A model generated the notes under the pieces. That model ran no database searches. It worked only from the letters and a program-made list of their open reading frames with translations, and had not been told where the DNA came from. From positions 1 through 13,514 of the forward strand of contig WBXE01000045.1 of NCBI GenBank assembly GCA_008932955.1: a stretch of 13,514 nucleotides of DNA. The letters run 5' to 3'. Positions 1-6,857 of the stretch are shown here, piece after piece; position 1 is the first letter of the stretch, and every line of letters begins with the position of its first letter. A program made the position numbers and the translations under genes. The stretch comes from Verrucomicrobiota bacterium. GTDB taxonomy: Bacteria > Verrucomicrobiota > Verrucomicrobiia > Verrucomicrobiales > Akkermansiaceae.

Positions 1-70
1 CGGCCGGGCTGCCTGCGGCGACCGAGACGCCGAGGATGGCTGCGAGTTGCTGTGCGCTGAGGGGTTTCAT
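1..70 (-). CDS. murF: MurF (UDP-MurNAc-tripeptide--D-Ala-D-Ala ligase), N-terminal fragment
   Basis: Only the first 23 codons are in the window; the gene runs off the left edge. The reading begins MKPLSAQQLAAILGV, which resembles the start of MurF. MurF adds D-Ala-D-Ala to the UDP-MurNAc-tripeptide in the cytoplasm, the last step of nucleotide-linked peptidoglycan precursor synthesis. Its ATG at 68-70 overlaps the murE stop in an ATGA, so the two are translationally coupled. The identification rests mainly on its position directly after murE in a dcw cluster. A different Mur ligase or an unrelated gene cannot be excluded from so short a piece. Confidence 0.72.
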   Translation of the reverse strand, partial: MKPLSAQQLAAILGVSVAAGSPA

Positions 71-1566
71 CGCATGTCGGAAATGGCTTGGGCCCGATCG
101 CGCAACGCTTTGCTGGCGTGCTTGCGATCATCAAAGTCGATACTGCGGTCGGCAAATTGTTGGGTCGCCTCATGGCCCTTGCCGGCGATGAGGACGATGT
201 CGCCGGATAGCGACGCGTGGACTGCGGCGGCGATGGCTTCGGCCCGGTCCGGGATGCTCAGGCGGTTGGTGGCGGAGCAGCCGGCCTCGATTTCGCGGAT
301 GATGGCCAGTGGGTCTTCGGAGCGTGGGTTATCGGAGGTGATGATGCAGGCATCGGAGTGGCGGGCGGCGGCCGCACCCATCAGCGGTCGCTTGCTGCGG
401 TCGCGGTCGCCGCCGCAACCGAAGACAGTGATGAGGCGGCGCGGGTTGAGTTCGCGCAAGGTGCGGCAGGCGTTTTCCAAGGCATCGGGCGTGTGCGCGT
501 AATCCACAAACACCGTCGCTCCACCGGCACTGCCGACGTTTTCCATCCGCCCGGGCACTTGCGGCGCATTGACCAGCGCCGCCACCGCATCCCGCGGGCG
601 TATCCCGCATGCTGCCGCCGCTGCCAGCGCGGCGAGCAGGTTGTACATGTTGAAGCGGCCGATGAACGGAGCGCGCACCAGAAACGATTTGCCCTTGGCG
701 CTGAGCTCAAATTCCATACCGCGGGCGGTCTGGTGCAGGTTGTTGGCGCGAAATTCGCAGTGCACGCCGCAGCCGTAGCGCAGCAGCGGCAGTTTCCCTT
801 GCAGCGCCTTGGCCAGCGCCTCGCCACAGGAATCGTCCACATTGATCACTGCCACCGGCTTTTTGCCTAAGGGATTGGCGGCGAGCGCGTGGAACCAGTC
901 GGCTTTGGCCTGGGCGTACGCCTCAAGGGTGCCGTGGTAATCGAGGTGGTCTTGAGTTAGATTGGTGAACACGCAGGCGTCGAAGCCGATGCTGCCGATG
1001 CGTTGCTGGTGGATGCCGTGGGAGGATACCTCCATCGCCACCCCGCGGCAACCGTGGTCGCGCATGCGGCCGAGCACACCGGCCAGCTCGATAGAACCGG
1101 GCGTGGTGTGGCGGGCGGGCTCGACGGTTTCCCCGTCATCGACGACGATGGTGCCAAGCAGCCCGGCGCGGTGCCAGACGCTTTTCATCACATGATGCAG
1201 CAAGAAAGCCGTGGTCGTTTTGCCGTTGGTGCCGGTGACTCCCGCCAGCGCCATGTCCCGCCACGGATGGCCGGCGAGCGTCGAGGCCAGCGCGGCAATG
1301 GCCGCGCGGCTATCGGGTACGTGCAGCCAGGTGATGCTGCTAGGCAAGTTGCTTGGCGGCGCGGTTTCCGCGAGAATGGCCGCTACGCCGGCGGCGATGG
1401 CTTCACTGATGAAGCGGTGGCCGTCGGTGGTGCTGCCGCGGATGGCGGCAAACAATTGGCCTGGCGCGAGTTCGCGCGACGAGGCGCTTAGCGCGGTGAT
1501 TTCGACGTCCAATGGGCCGGCGATGGTGACACGGGGCAGACTTGCTGTTAGATCGCGGAGGGTCAT
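67..1566 (-). CDS. murE: MurE, UDP-MurNAc-L-Ala-D-Glu--meso-diaminopimelate ligase
   Basis: A 499-residue cytoplasmic Mur ligase, normal length for MurE. It adds the third amino acid of the peptidoglycan stem peptide using ATP. Visible landmarks are the ATP-binding loop GTNGKTT (residues 112-118), the EVSSH segment (179-183), the lysine in AQAKADW (about 221) that is carbamylated in this family, and DNPRSEDP (412-419). In MurE, DNPR marks meso-diaminopimelate rather than lysine specificity, so a Gram-negative type DAP wall is inferred. The ATG at 1564-1566 overlaps the ftsI stop in an ATGA, and its own stop overlaps the murF start in the same way. The gene should therefore be translated as part of the dcw operon. 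Nothing looks missing or truncated. Confidence 0.97.
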   Translation of the reverse strand: MTLRDLTASLPRVTIAGPLDVEITALSASSRELAPGQLFAAIRGSTTDGHRFISEAIAAGVAAILAETAPPSNLPSSITWLHVPDSRAAIAALASTLAGHPWRDMALAGVTGTNGKTTTAFLLHHVMKSVWHRAGLLGTIVVDDGETVEPARHTTPGSIELAGVLGRMRDHGCRGVAMEVSSHGIHQQRIGSIGFDACVFTNLTQDHLDYHGTLEAYAQAKADWFHALAANPLGKKPVAVINVDDSCGEALAKALQGKLPLLRYGCGVHCEFRANNLHQTARGMEFELSAKGKSFLVRAPFIGRFNMYNLLAALAAAAACGIRPRDAVAALVNAPQVPGRMENVGSAGGATVFVDYAHTPDALENACRTLRELNPRRLITVFGCGGDRDRSKRPLMGAAAARHSDACIITSDNPRSEDPLAIIREIEAGCSATNRLSIPDRAEAIAAAVHASLSGDIVLIAGKGHEATQQFADRSIDFDDRKHASKALRDRAQAISDMR

Positions 1567-3497
1567 GGGCTGGTGATCGTGGCAAGTGGGGAGTTGGGAA
1601 TCGGTTCGGTGGGTTTGAGCTTCAGGTAAGCTGCCACCCGGGTGGCAATTTTGGCAAAGGCGGGTGCGGCAATGGTGCCGCCGTAGCGGGTGACCTTGTC
1701 GGTCTTGGGATCATCAATGACCACCACGCACACAAAGGCCGGATTTTCCGCTGGCAGCATGCCCACGAACGATACGGTGTAGCTGTTGGGCAGGTACCCG
1801 CGGCCGTGCGGGTTGTGGCGCTTGGCGGTGCCGGTCTTGCCGGCAACGCGGAAGCCGGGCACTGCAGCGAGGGTGGCGGTGCCGCCTTTTTCGATGACTT
1901 TTTCCATGGCGGCGCGCATTTGGGTGGCCACTTTTGGCTTGATCACTTCGGCCACCGTTTCCGGTGGATACGTTTGGACCACAGTGCCGTCGTTGGCTAT
2001 GAGCGACTTGATGATTTGCGGCTTGAGCAACTTGCCACCATTAGCCGGCACGCAATAGGCGCAGGCCATTTGCAAGGGTGTGACGTTGAGGGCGTAGCCG
2101 TAGGCGGCGCGGGAGAAATCCACTGGGTTGCCGGTATTGCGGGCGATGCCGGAGCTTTCGCCGCTGAGCAGAATGCCGGTTTTTTTGCCGAAGCCGTAGA
2201 GTTTGACGTAGTCGTAAAACCGTTTAGGCCCGAGTTGCAGGGCAAACTTGTAGGCACCGATGTTGCTGGATTTGGCCAGCACCCCTTCCAGCGTGAGCAT
2301 GCCGTAGGGGAAATGGTCGGGCACCTCGATCTTGCCCGAAACATATTTGCCGTTGCAGCAAAAAACCGACGTCTGCGGCGTGGCCAGTCCTTCGTTGAGC
2401 ACGCCCGAAGTGGCCACCAACTTGTAGGTTGAGCCCGGTTCGTAAATCGCCTGAATGGCAAAATTAAAGCTGGCGGTTTCGAGGTTTTCCTTACGGTTGA
2501 GATCAAAGTTTGGGCGGCTGACCATTGCCAGCACCTCGCCGGTGTGAGGATCCATCATCACCACCGCCGCCCGCTCCGATTTAAACTCGACCATCGCCGC
2601 ATCGATCTCCTCCTCGACAATGGCCTGAATGCCCAGATCGATGCTGAGTTGCACATTGAGCCCGGAGCGCGGCGCTTGCAAACTGTTGGAGTCGCCAGCC
2701 TTCACCAATCCATGCGCATCACGCTGGTATTGCCGCCATCCATCCCGGCCGGTCAGGTATTCTTCCATCGCCCACTCAACCCCGAACTTGCCCACCACCC
2801 GCGTGTGCTTCTGCTCGTTCTCGTCGGTCTCCTCCACCTCCCCGGTGAATCCCGTTAGATGCGCCGCGAGCGTCGGCGCGCTGTACCGCCGCTTGAGCGC
2901 ATTTTCAAAATCAAAGCCCTGCAACAAATTTTGATCCACCGTGCTGCGCAGTTGGTCGGCCACTTCCTCGGGAATGTCCTTGGCGATGGCCACCCATTTG
3001 CCGGCGCTATTTTCAATTTTATCGCGCAAGTCCTCGCGGCGCATGCCCAGCGGCCGGGCCAGCAACTCGACCGCACGGGTCAGGTGTTTTTGGAGGATGA
3101 CCTCTTTGGTTTCGCTGTAGGTGTCGAGAAGCTCGGCTCGCAAACCGTTGATGCGGCGCAGGCGCTTGCCGGCATCCAGTTCCGCCCACCCGGCTTGGCT
3201 GCTGGCTTGCTCGTAGGCCAGCCCGTAACTCGCCAAATTCACATCATTCAGATGTTTTTTATCCACGAACAAGGTGGCCACCGTCTCGCTTTTGGCCAGC
3301 GTGCGCTCATTGCGGTCAACTATCATGCCGCGGGTCGCGGGTAGCTTCTCAATGCGCTGGAATGCCTTGTGCGAGTTGGTGACATAGCGCTGGCGGTTGA
3401 CCAATTGGATTTGGATCAGGCGGCCGGACAGGCCGCTGAGTGCGATCACCAGGACCGTACACAAGAAGAAACAGCGATATTGGTAATTGCGGTTCAC
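1563..3497 (-). CDS. ftsI: FtsI/PBP3-type class B penicillin-binding protein
   Basis: A 644-residue division transpeptidase that cross-links septal peptidoglycan on the outer face of the inner membrane. One N-terminal membrane helix (about residues 9-27) is followed by a PBP dimerisation domain and the transpeptidase domain. All three active-site motifs are present: STYK (356-359, catalytic Ser356), SSN (410-412) and KTGT (554-557). The protein ends about 90 residues after KTGT, so no C-terminal PASTA domains are present. The start is a GTG at 3495-3497, since the next methionine is at residue 58, beyond the membrane helix. No Shine-Dalgarno is seen before it. It begins 3 bases after the ftsL-like stop and overlaps murE by ATGA. 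Spo-type PBPs share the fold, but the dcw position points to FtsI. Confidence 0.95.
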   Translation of the reverse strand: MNRNYQYRCFFLCTVLVIALSGLSGRLIQIQLVNRQRYVTNSHKAFQRIEKLPATRGMIVDRNERTLAKSETVATLFVDKKHLNDVNLASYGLAYEQASSQAGWAELDAGKRLRRINGLRAELLDTYSETKEVILQKHLTRAVELLARPLGMRREDLRDKIENSAGKWVAIAKDIPEEVADQLRSTVDQNLLQGFDFENALKRRYSAPTLAAHLTGFTGEVEETDENEQKHTRVVGKFGVEWAMEEYLTGRDGWRQYQRDAHGLVKAGDSNSLQAPRSGLNVQLSIDLGIQAIVEEEIDAAMVEFKSERAAVVMMDPHTGEVLAMVSRPNFDLNRKENLETASFNFAIQAIYEPGSTYKLVATSGVLNEGLATPQTSVFCCNGKYVSGKIEVPDHFPYGMLTLEGVLAKSSNIGAYKFALQLGPKRFYDYVKLYGFGKKTGILLSGESSGIARNTGNPVDFSRAAYGYALNVTPLQMACAYCVPANGGKLLKPQIIKSLIANDGTVVQTYPPETVAEVIKPKVATQMRAAMEKVIEKGGTATLAAVPGFRVAGKTGTAKRHNPHGRGYLPNSYTVSFVGMLPAENPAFVCVVVIDDPKTDKVTRYGGTIAAPAFAKIATRVAAYLKLKPTEPIPNSPLATITSP

Positions 3498-3500
3498 AGC

Positions 3501-3836
3501 TTACGGGATGGCGGACGCCACGGCAGCTGGCGGCGCTGGGTTGACCTCTTCGGCCAAGCCTGGGGGGATGGCCCGCAAGCTCGAACCCGTGTCTTCGAGC
3601 TGCTTGCGGATGGCAAAACGATTGAGGCTCGTCTCACTGCGCATCTGGATGGTGCGGATGTCGAGTTTGTATTGCTCGATGCGCCGCTCGATGGCCTCAA
3701 TCTCCCGCTTGATCTTGACTTGGCGGTTTTTATACATCGCGTGTTGCACGCCGCCCCCAGCGGCAATGACAGCGGCGCCAATCAGCGCGATAAAGATCGA
3801 CAGCGGGGTGTGGGTCGCAGATTTGAGTCGGTTCAT
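3501..3836 (-). CDS. ftsL: FtsL-like septum protein (single-pass, coiled coil)
   Basis: A 111-residue protein lying between rsmH and ftsI, the standard place for ftsL. A short basic N-terminus (MNRLKSATHTPLS) leads into a membrane helix at about residues 12-30. A charged heptad-like segment rich in K, E, R, I and L follows (about 33-75, including IEAIERRIEQYKLDIRTIQ), as expected for a coiled coil on the periplasmic side. It ends in a proline/alanine-rich tail. FtsL normally bridges FtsB, FtsQ and FtsI/FtsW in the divisome. FtsL sequences are poorly conserved, so the call depends on topology and neighbours. I chose the ATG at 3834-3836, 4 bases after the rsmH stop. An upstream in-frame start at 3875 would overlap rsmH and add 13 residues. 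Confidence 0.75.
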   Translation of the reverse strand: MNRLKSATHTPLSIFIALIGAAVIAAGGGVQHAMYKNRQVKIKREIEAIERRIEQYKLDIRTIQMRSETSLNRFAIRKQLEDTGSSLRAIPPGLAEEVNPAPPAAVASAIP

Positions 3837-3840
3837 GGCG

Positions 3841-4788
3841 TTATTCCAATAACTGCGCAACCCGCAGTTTGGCACTGCGGGAGCGGGGGTTGCGGGTGGT
3901 CTCTTCGGCGCTCGGACTGATCGCTTTGCGGGCTAATAACCTGAACTGGCAGTCCGGGTTGATGCGCCTCTCCGGCCAGCCCGGATCATCTATGAACGGC
4001 GCTGAATGGTGGCGTAAAAAATGTTTCACCAAGCGGTCCTCCAAGCTGTGAAACGTGATCACCAGCAGGCGGCCGCCGGGTTTGAGTACCCCAGCTGCGG
4101 CTTCCAGTGCCGCGCTCAGGCTGGCGAGTTCCTCGTTGACCGTCATCCGAATAGCCTGAAAACTGCGGGTCGCCGGATGAATCCGGCTGTGGCGGCCAAC
4201 CGATTTTTCAATGCATTCGGCCAGCTCGGTGGTGGTGGTAAACGCCCGCAGCGTGCGGCGTGCGACGATGGCCGCGACGATGCGGCGGGCTTGGGGCTCT
4301 TCGCCCACCTCGAACAACAGGCGGGTGAGATCCGCTGCCGGCCAGGTATTGACGATGTCCGCTGCACTGTGGCGGCAGGACGGTCCCATCCGCATGTCCA
4401 GCGGGCCTTCGCGCTGAAAGGAAAATCCCCGGCTGGCGCAATCCAATTGGTGCGAGGAAACCCCCAGATCCAACAGCAAGCCGTCGGCCCGTTCGCCGCC
4501 TTGAATAGCCGGAATTTCTAGCAATCTGGCGAAGTTCCCTTCCCAAGTCTCGAAGCGTTCGCCGTAGCGAGCTAAGCGCTTGCGGGCGTGGGCTAGGGCA
4601 TCCGGATCGCGGTCGATGCCCAGCACGCGCGCCCCGCGGCTAAGAAAAATCTCACTGTGGCCCCCGCCTCCCAGCGTCGCGTCGATGATGAACGAGTCCG
4701 GGCCGGCATCCATCCACTCGCTTACCCCCGTGGGAAACACCGGCAAGTGATAGTCACTACCGTCGTCGCTCGCCGCATCTGCCGTCAT
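3841..4788 (-). CDS. rsmH: RsmH (MraW), 16S rRNA m4C1402 methyltransferase
   Basis: RsmH N4-methylates cytosine 1402 in the decoding centre of 16S rRNA using S-adenosylmethionine. From the ATG at 4786-4788 the product is 315 residues, the usual family length. The motifs are in order: SAM-binding DATLGGGGHS (36-45), LLLDLGVSSHQLD (104-116), GPLDMRMG (128-135), RSFQAIRMTVNEEL (about 208-221), FHSLEDRLVKHF (246-257) and NPRSRSAKLR (300-309). A weak GGA-containing stretch precedes this ATG. The frame stays open upstream to a TTG at 5193, which would add 135 residues consisting mostly of a translated 105-base tandem repeat. Family length and lack of known homology argue against that start, but read-through cannot be excluded. 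The stop lies 4 bases before the ftsL-like gene. Confidence 0.95.
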   Translation of the reverse strand: MTADAASDDGSDYHLPVFPTGVSEWMDAGPDSFIIDATLGGGGHSEIFLSRGARVLGIDRDPDALAHARKRLARYGERFETWEGNFARLLEIPAIQGGERADGLLLDLGVSSHQLDCASRGFSFQREGPLDMRMGPSCRHSAADIVNTWPAADLTRLLFEVGEEPQARRIVAAIVARRTLRAFTTTTELAECIEKSVGRHSRIHPATRSFQAIRMTVNEELASLSAALEAAAGVLKPGGRLLVITFHSLEDRLVKHFLRHHSAPFIDDPGWPERRINPDCQFRLLARKAISPSAEETTRNPRSRSAKLRVAQLLE

Positions 4789-5218
4789 TCCATCCGCCGA
4801 GCGCCCAAACACCCGAAACGAATGGCGGTCTGTGACCGTCGCGAGCGAAGGCTCAGCCAAAAATGCCAACGATGGCCGCGCCGACCACCAGCCAGTAGCG
4901 GCGCGTACCATCGTTGTAAGCGGCACCAGCGGCTCCGTCCCGGGAGCCCTCTTGTGCCTAGCCAGAAAACTTCCCGATGGCAGCGCCGACCACCAGCCAG
5001 TGGCGGCGCGTACCATCGTTGTGAGCGGCACCAGCGGCTCCGTCCCGGGAGTCCCCTTGTGCCCAGCCAAAAAATTGTTGCGGCCACCGGCGAACGCGGC
5101 CCTCAGCCAGCCCGCCAGCACCCCAAGCCCGCCCGCCATCGGGCGGTTGGCTGCTAGTGCCAGGGTGCTTGAGGAGGAGAGCATCGGTGTCAAAAAATGG
5201 CTGCTTAGTTCAATCGGG
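4789..5218 (-). other. mraZ-rsmH spacer, open in the rsmH frame
   Basis: This stretch of about 430 bases separates the mraZ stop from the preferred rsmH ATG. It contains the two-copy 105-base repeat (4871-5080) and flanking GC-rich sequence. It has no stop codon in the rsmH frame from a TTG at 5191-5193, with an ATG at 5184, down to 4788. The possible 135-residue extension has low complexity and is rich in Ala, Pro and Trp. The opposite strand is also open across most of it, as GC-rich repeats often are, so openness alone is weak evidence of coding. A TTGACA at 5188-5193 resembles a -35 box, but I see no -10 at the right distance. Other junctions in this operon are 4-base overlaps or gaps of 3-4 bases, so the spacer looks inserted. 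Confidence 0.6.
4871..5080. repeat. Tandem direct repeat, 2 x 105 bp
   Basis: Copy 1 is 4871-4975 and copy 2 is 4976-5080, head to tail, both beginning GATGG. By eye they differ at 8 of the first 100 positions, with the last 5 bases diverged. About 20 bases just left of copy 1 (from about 4852, AGCCAAAAATG) resemble the right end of each unit, so a third partial unit is likely. Each unit contains two small inverted repeats: GCGCCG/CGGCGC (4879-4884 with 4899-4904) and GGCTCC/GGAGCC (4931-4936 with 4943-4948). The unit is a multiple of three and keeps the rsmH frame open on the minus strand. There it reads as a 35-residue repeat with the core PGTEPLVPLTTMVRAATGWW. Its origin is unknown to me; a dispersed palindromic element is the best guess. 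Confidence 0.9.
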
Positions 5219-5665
5219 TCAGAGAATGCCCAGTTCGTCCTGCTGGTTCATCTCGAGTTCTTGTGAACGCTCGAAATGCAGCCGATTCCACACTTCGAAG
5301 TGCCCGTGGCGACCCACCAGCATGATCTCGCTGTCTGGCTTGATCTCCGCCTTCTCGCTCAAATCTTTGGGAATGAGTAGCTTCCCTTGTTCGTTGATGC
5401 TTACCTCGCGGCACAGCATCGCCAGGCTGCCTTTTAATCGCCGTTTCGTCGCCTCGTCCTTGTCGCTCCGGTCCACAATGCCCACCCGCTCGTCATACCC
5501 CGCTTGCGTCAATACTTTCAGCATCGGCATCTCATGCGTCCGCGAGTACAGCAAATACAGCACTTCACCGCTCGCCGGCCGCCATGCAGGCGGCACCGCG
5601 AACCGATATTTCGGATCGACGGCGTAGGGCTTGAATCCCAAATATGGCTGACCTGTGGTGCTCAC
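5219..5665 (-). CDS. mraZ: MraZ, transcriptional regulator of the dcw cluster
   Basis: A 148-residue MraZ-like protein with the two SpoVT/AbrB-type half-domains usual for the family. The first half contains AVDPKYRFAVPPAWR, matching the D-x-K-G-R...P pattern with Tyr in place of Gly. The second contains SINEQGKLLIPKDLSEKAEI. MraZ is a DNA-binding repressor of its own operon and the first gene of dcw clusters, as here. The frame is open to a GTG at 5713, but the 16 extra codons include TCT and AGA, unlike the gene body, and do not fit the family N-terminus. I chose the GTG at 5663-5665. A TTG at 5639-5641 with an upstream AGG is another candidate, so the start is uncertain. I do not see the array of TGGG-type MraZ boxes upstream. 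Confidence 0.9.
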   Translation of the reverse strand: MSTTGQPYLGFKPYAVDPKYRFAVPPAWRPASGEVLYLLYSRTHEMPMLKVLTQAGYDERVGIVDRSDKDEATKRRLKGSLAMLCREVSINEQGKLLIPKDLSEKAEIKPDSEIMLVGRHGHFEVWNRLHFERSQELEMNQQDELGIL

Positions 5666-5991
5666 TTGCAAAACCGAGTGAATTCTCGTGCACTGAGATT
5701 CGCAAAAATACACTTAGATGCAACAAAAAAATATTGGCCCGTCCGATAATTTTTTTATATGTTGATTATAAGCGACTTGCGAATCTTTTTGAAAGTTCAT
5801 GGAAGCGGTCCAAGCGTCAAATTCACAAGTTTTATGTTTCCCCCCCCATCTCAATTGGATTTCTGGCGTCATTTTAAGGCGAAGCACGCGAGATGTGCGG
5901 TGGAGCTTGCAGGTGAGTGTATTTTTGGATGGGTCGATCTGGCTCAAATAACGCTTGAGTTATCGCGCCGCGGCCTGTGTCCTGCTCGCCC
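5666..5991. other. Divergent mraZ/yjdM intergenic region
   Basis: About 326 bases lie between the divergent starts of mraZ and the YjdM-like gene. The half nearest mraZ is AT-rich and holds the TATAAT noted separately plus a run of eight C residues on the + strand (5840-5847). The half nearest yjdM becomes GC-rich. I see no convincing promoter for yjdM; a weak TTGGAT-N16-AATAAC near 5925-5952 is the best I can offer. No open frame here looks coding, and no operator array is visible. Confidence 0.5.
5765..5787 (-). promoter_or_regulatory. Candidate promoter of the mraZ/dcw operon
   Basis: On the minus strand a perfect TATAAT (5765-5770) sits in an unusually AT-rich stretch of an otherwise GC-rich window. 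A poor -35 (TTCAAA, about 5788-5793) lies 17 bases upstream. Transcription would start near 5758. The leader carries an A7...T7 inverted repeat (about 5720-5756). The -10 is convincing, the -35 is not. Confidence 0.45.
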
Positions 5992-6333
5992 ATGAGCCAC
6001 CTTGCCTGTCCGATGTGTGAAATGACCGAAGTATTGACCCGCCGCGGCCAGCTAGAGTGCGTAACCTGCGGTCATGAATGGCAGGACCAAGCCCCGGCGG
6101 ATGAGTCTGCCACGGCTCGGGTCGTCAAGGATGCCTATGGCAACGTGCTGGCGGAAGGCGACATTGTCGCCATGATCAAGGATCTGAAACTCAAAGGCTC
6201 CTCCGAAATTCTCAAAGTGGGCACCAAGTCCAAGCCCATCCGCCTGGTGGATGGCGACCACGAAATCTCCTGCAAGATGGATGGCATAGCCATTGGCCTT
6301 AAAGCCTGCTTCGTGAAGAAGGTGCTTGGATAG
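5992..6333 (+). CDS. yjdM: YjdM/PhnA-family zinc-ribbon protein
   Basis: A 113-residue cytoplasmic protein of the YjdM (formerly PhnA) family. An N-terminal zinc ribbon is formed by C6-x2-C9 and C23-x2-C26. The family C-terminal domain follows, recognisable from VVKDAYGNVLAEGD (44-57), IKDLKLKGSS (62-71), GTKSKPIRLVDGDHEI (77-92) and a final FVKKVLG. Despite older names linking it to phosphonoacetate hydrolase, the E. coli member's function is not established, and nothing here relates to phosphonates. I chose the ATG at 5992 because the family starts just before the first CxxC. A GTG at 5977 would add five residues. Neither has a Shine-Dalgarno. The gene stands alone, convergent with a small membrane-peptide gene 21 bases downstream. 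Confidence 0.93.
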   Translation: MSHLACPMCEMTEVLTRRGQLECVTCGHEWQDQAPADESATARVVKDAYGNVLAEGDIVAMIKDLKLKGSSEILKVGTKSKPIRLVDGDHEISCKMDGIAIGLKACFVKKVLG

Positions 6334-6354
6334 ACGCAGTTCGATCGCCAAGGC

Positions 6355-6513
6355 TCAGCGCTCCCCGCTCACTAAGTCAATCAGCCAGATTACGGCCAGC
6401 ACGATGGCGGCGATCCACAGGAGATGCAGGACCACTCCGGTCACGGCCAAGGCAACCCGCAGAATGACCCAAGCAATCACCAGAAAAACTGCCAAGATGA
6501 GCAACCCACGCAT
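6355..6513 (-). CDS. Small two-helix membrane peptide, 52 aa
   Basis: An ATG at 6511-6513 opens a 52-codon frame ending in TGA at 6355-6357. The product is almost entirely hydrophobic. It has a first helix MRGLLILAVFLVIAWVIL (1-18), a turn around residues 19-28, a second helix of about LLWIAAIVLAVIWLIDLV (31-48), and a polar SGER end. It has one of the clearest Shine-Dalgarno sequences in the window, AAGG 7 bases before the ATG. The pattern resembles the lmo0937/DUF5670 group of tiny membrane proteins of unknown function, though I cannot confirm membership. It lies downstream of the tRNA-Lys terminator on the same strand, so it needs its own promoter or read-through. Coding is supported by the RBS and coherent two-helix topology; the function is unknown. 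Confidence 0.7.
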   Translation of the reverse strand: MRGLLILAVFLVIAWVILRVALAVTGVVLHLLWIAAIVLAVIWLIDLVSGER

Positions 6514-6542
6514 GCGGAAACCTTGCCTGAGATGCCGAAAAG

Positions 6543-6582
6543 GTAAATAAAAAAGCCCTAATCACTTGAGGATTAAGGCTTT
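6543..6582 (-). terminator. Rho-independent terminator of tRNA-Lys
   Basis: On the minus strand, AAAGCCTTAATC (from 6582) pairs with GATTAGGGCTTT (to 6552) around a 7-base loop. This gives a 12-bp stem with one G-U pair, followed by a T-rich tract (TTTTATTTA). It begins 5 bases past the encoded CCA of the tRNA, so it should end that transcript. It also separates the tRNA from the small membrane-peptide gene. Confidence 0.88.
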
Positions 6583-6587
6583 GCGAG

Positions 6588-6663
<76 letters not shown>

Positions 6664-6725
6664 ATTTCACGGATCACGTCGGCGGGTTGCATTTGAGCTG
6701 CGCCCGCCGTTGCCGCGACGCGCGA

Positions 6726-6753
6726 GTTGTATCGTGCCAGGCGGAGGACGCAA
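6726..6753 (-). promoter_or_regulatory. Candidate promoter of tRNA-Lys
   Basis: On the minus strand TTGCGT (6748-6753) is separated by 16 bases from TACAAC (6726-6731). This would start a transcript near 6719, about 55 bases before the mature tRNA. The same layout, TTGCGC-N16-TACACT, occurs before the MFS gene. That mutual resemblance is the main support. Confidence 0.35.
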
Positions 6754-6828
6754 CTGAAAAGATGAAAAAATTCCCTCGCCGCGCTCCGGTCGGCGGCGCA
6801 ATCGTCAGCATTGCGGTTTGACTTGCCG

Positions 6829-6851
6829 TAAAAACCATTCCGCGCTAGCCT
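6829..6851 (+). promoter_or_regulatory. Candidate promoter for the DUF1573-rhodanese unit, possibly leaderless
   Basis: TTGCCG (about 6823-6828), a 17-base spacer and TAGCCT (6846-6851) lie immediately before the ATG at 6858. A start about 7 bases past the -10 would fall on or next to the ATG, giving a leaderless mRNA. This fits the lack of any Shine-Dalgarno before the gene. The -10 matches the consensus poorly. Confidence 0.3.
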
Positions 6852-6857
6852 CCGGCC

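Noticed and set aside
1542..2432. A 296-codon + strand open frame
   Set aside because: It lies entirely antisense to ftsI, whose motifs are complete; composition is a shadow of the GC-rich gene.
5188..5193. TTGACA as a -35 box for an internal rsmH promoter
   Set aside because: No recognisable -10 hexamer lies 16-18 bases downstream on the minus strand.
4832..5266. A 144-codon + strand open frame across the mraZ-rsmH gap
   Set aside because: It is the complement of the GC-rich tandem repeat and runs into mraZ antisense; it shows no family motif or RBS.
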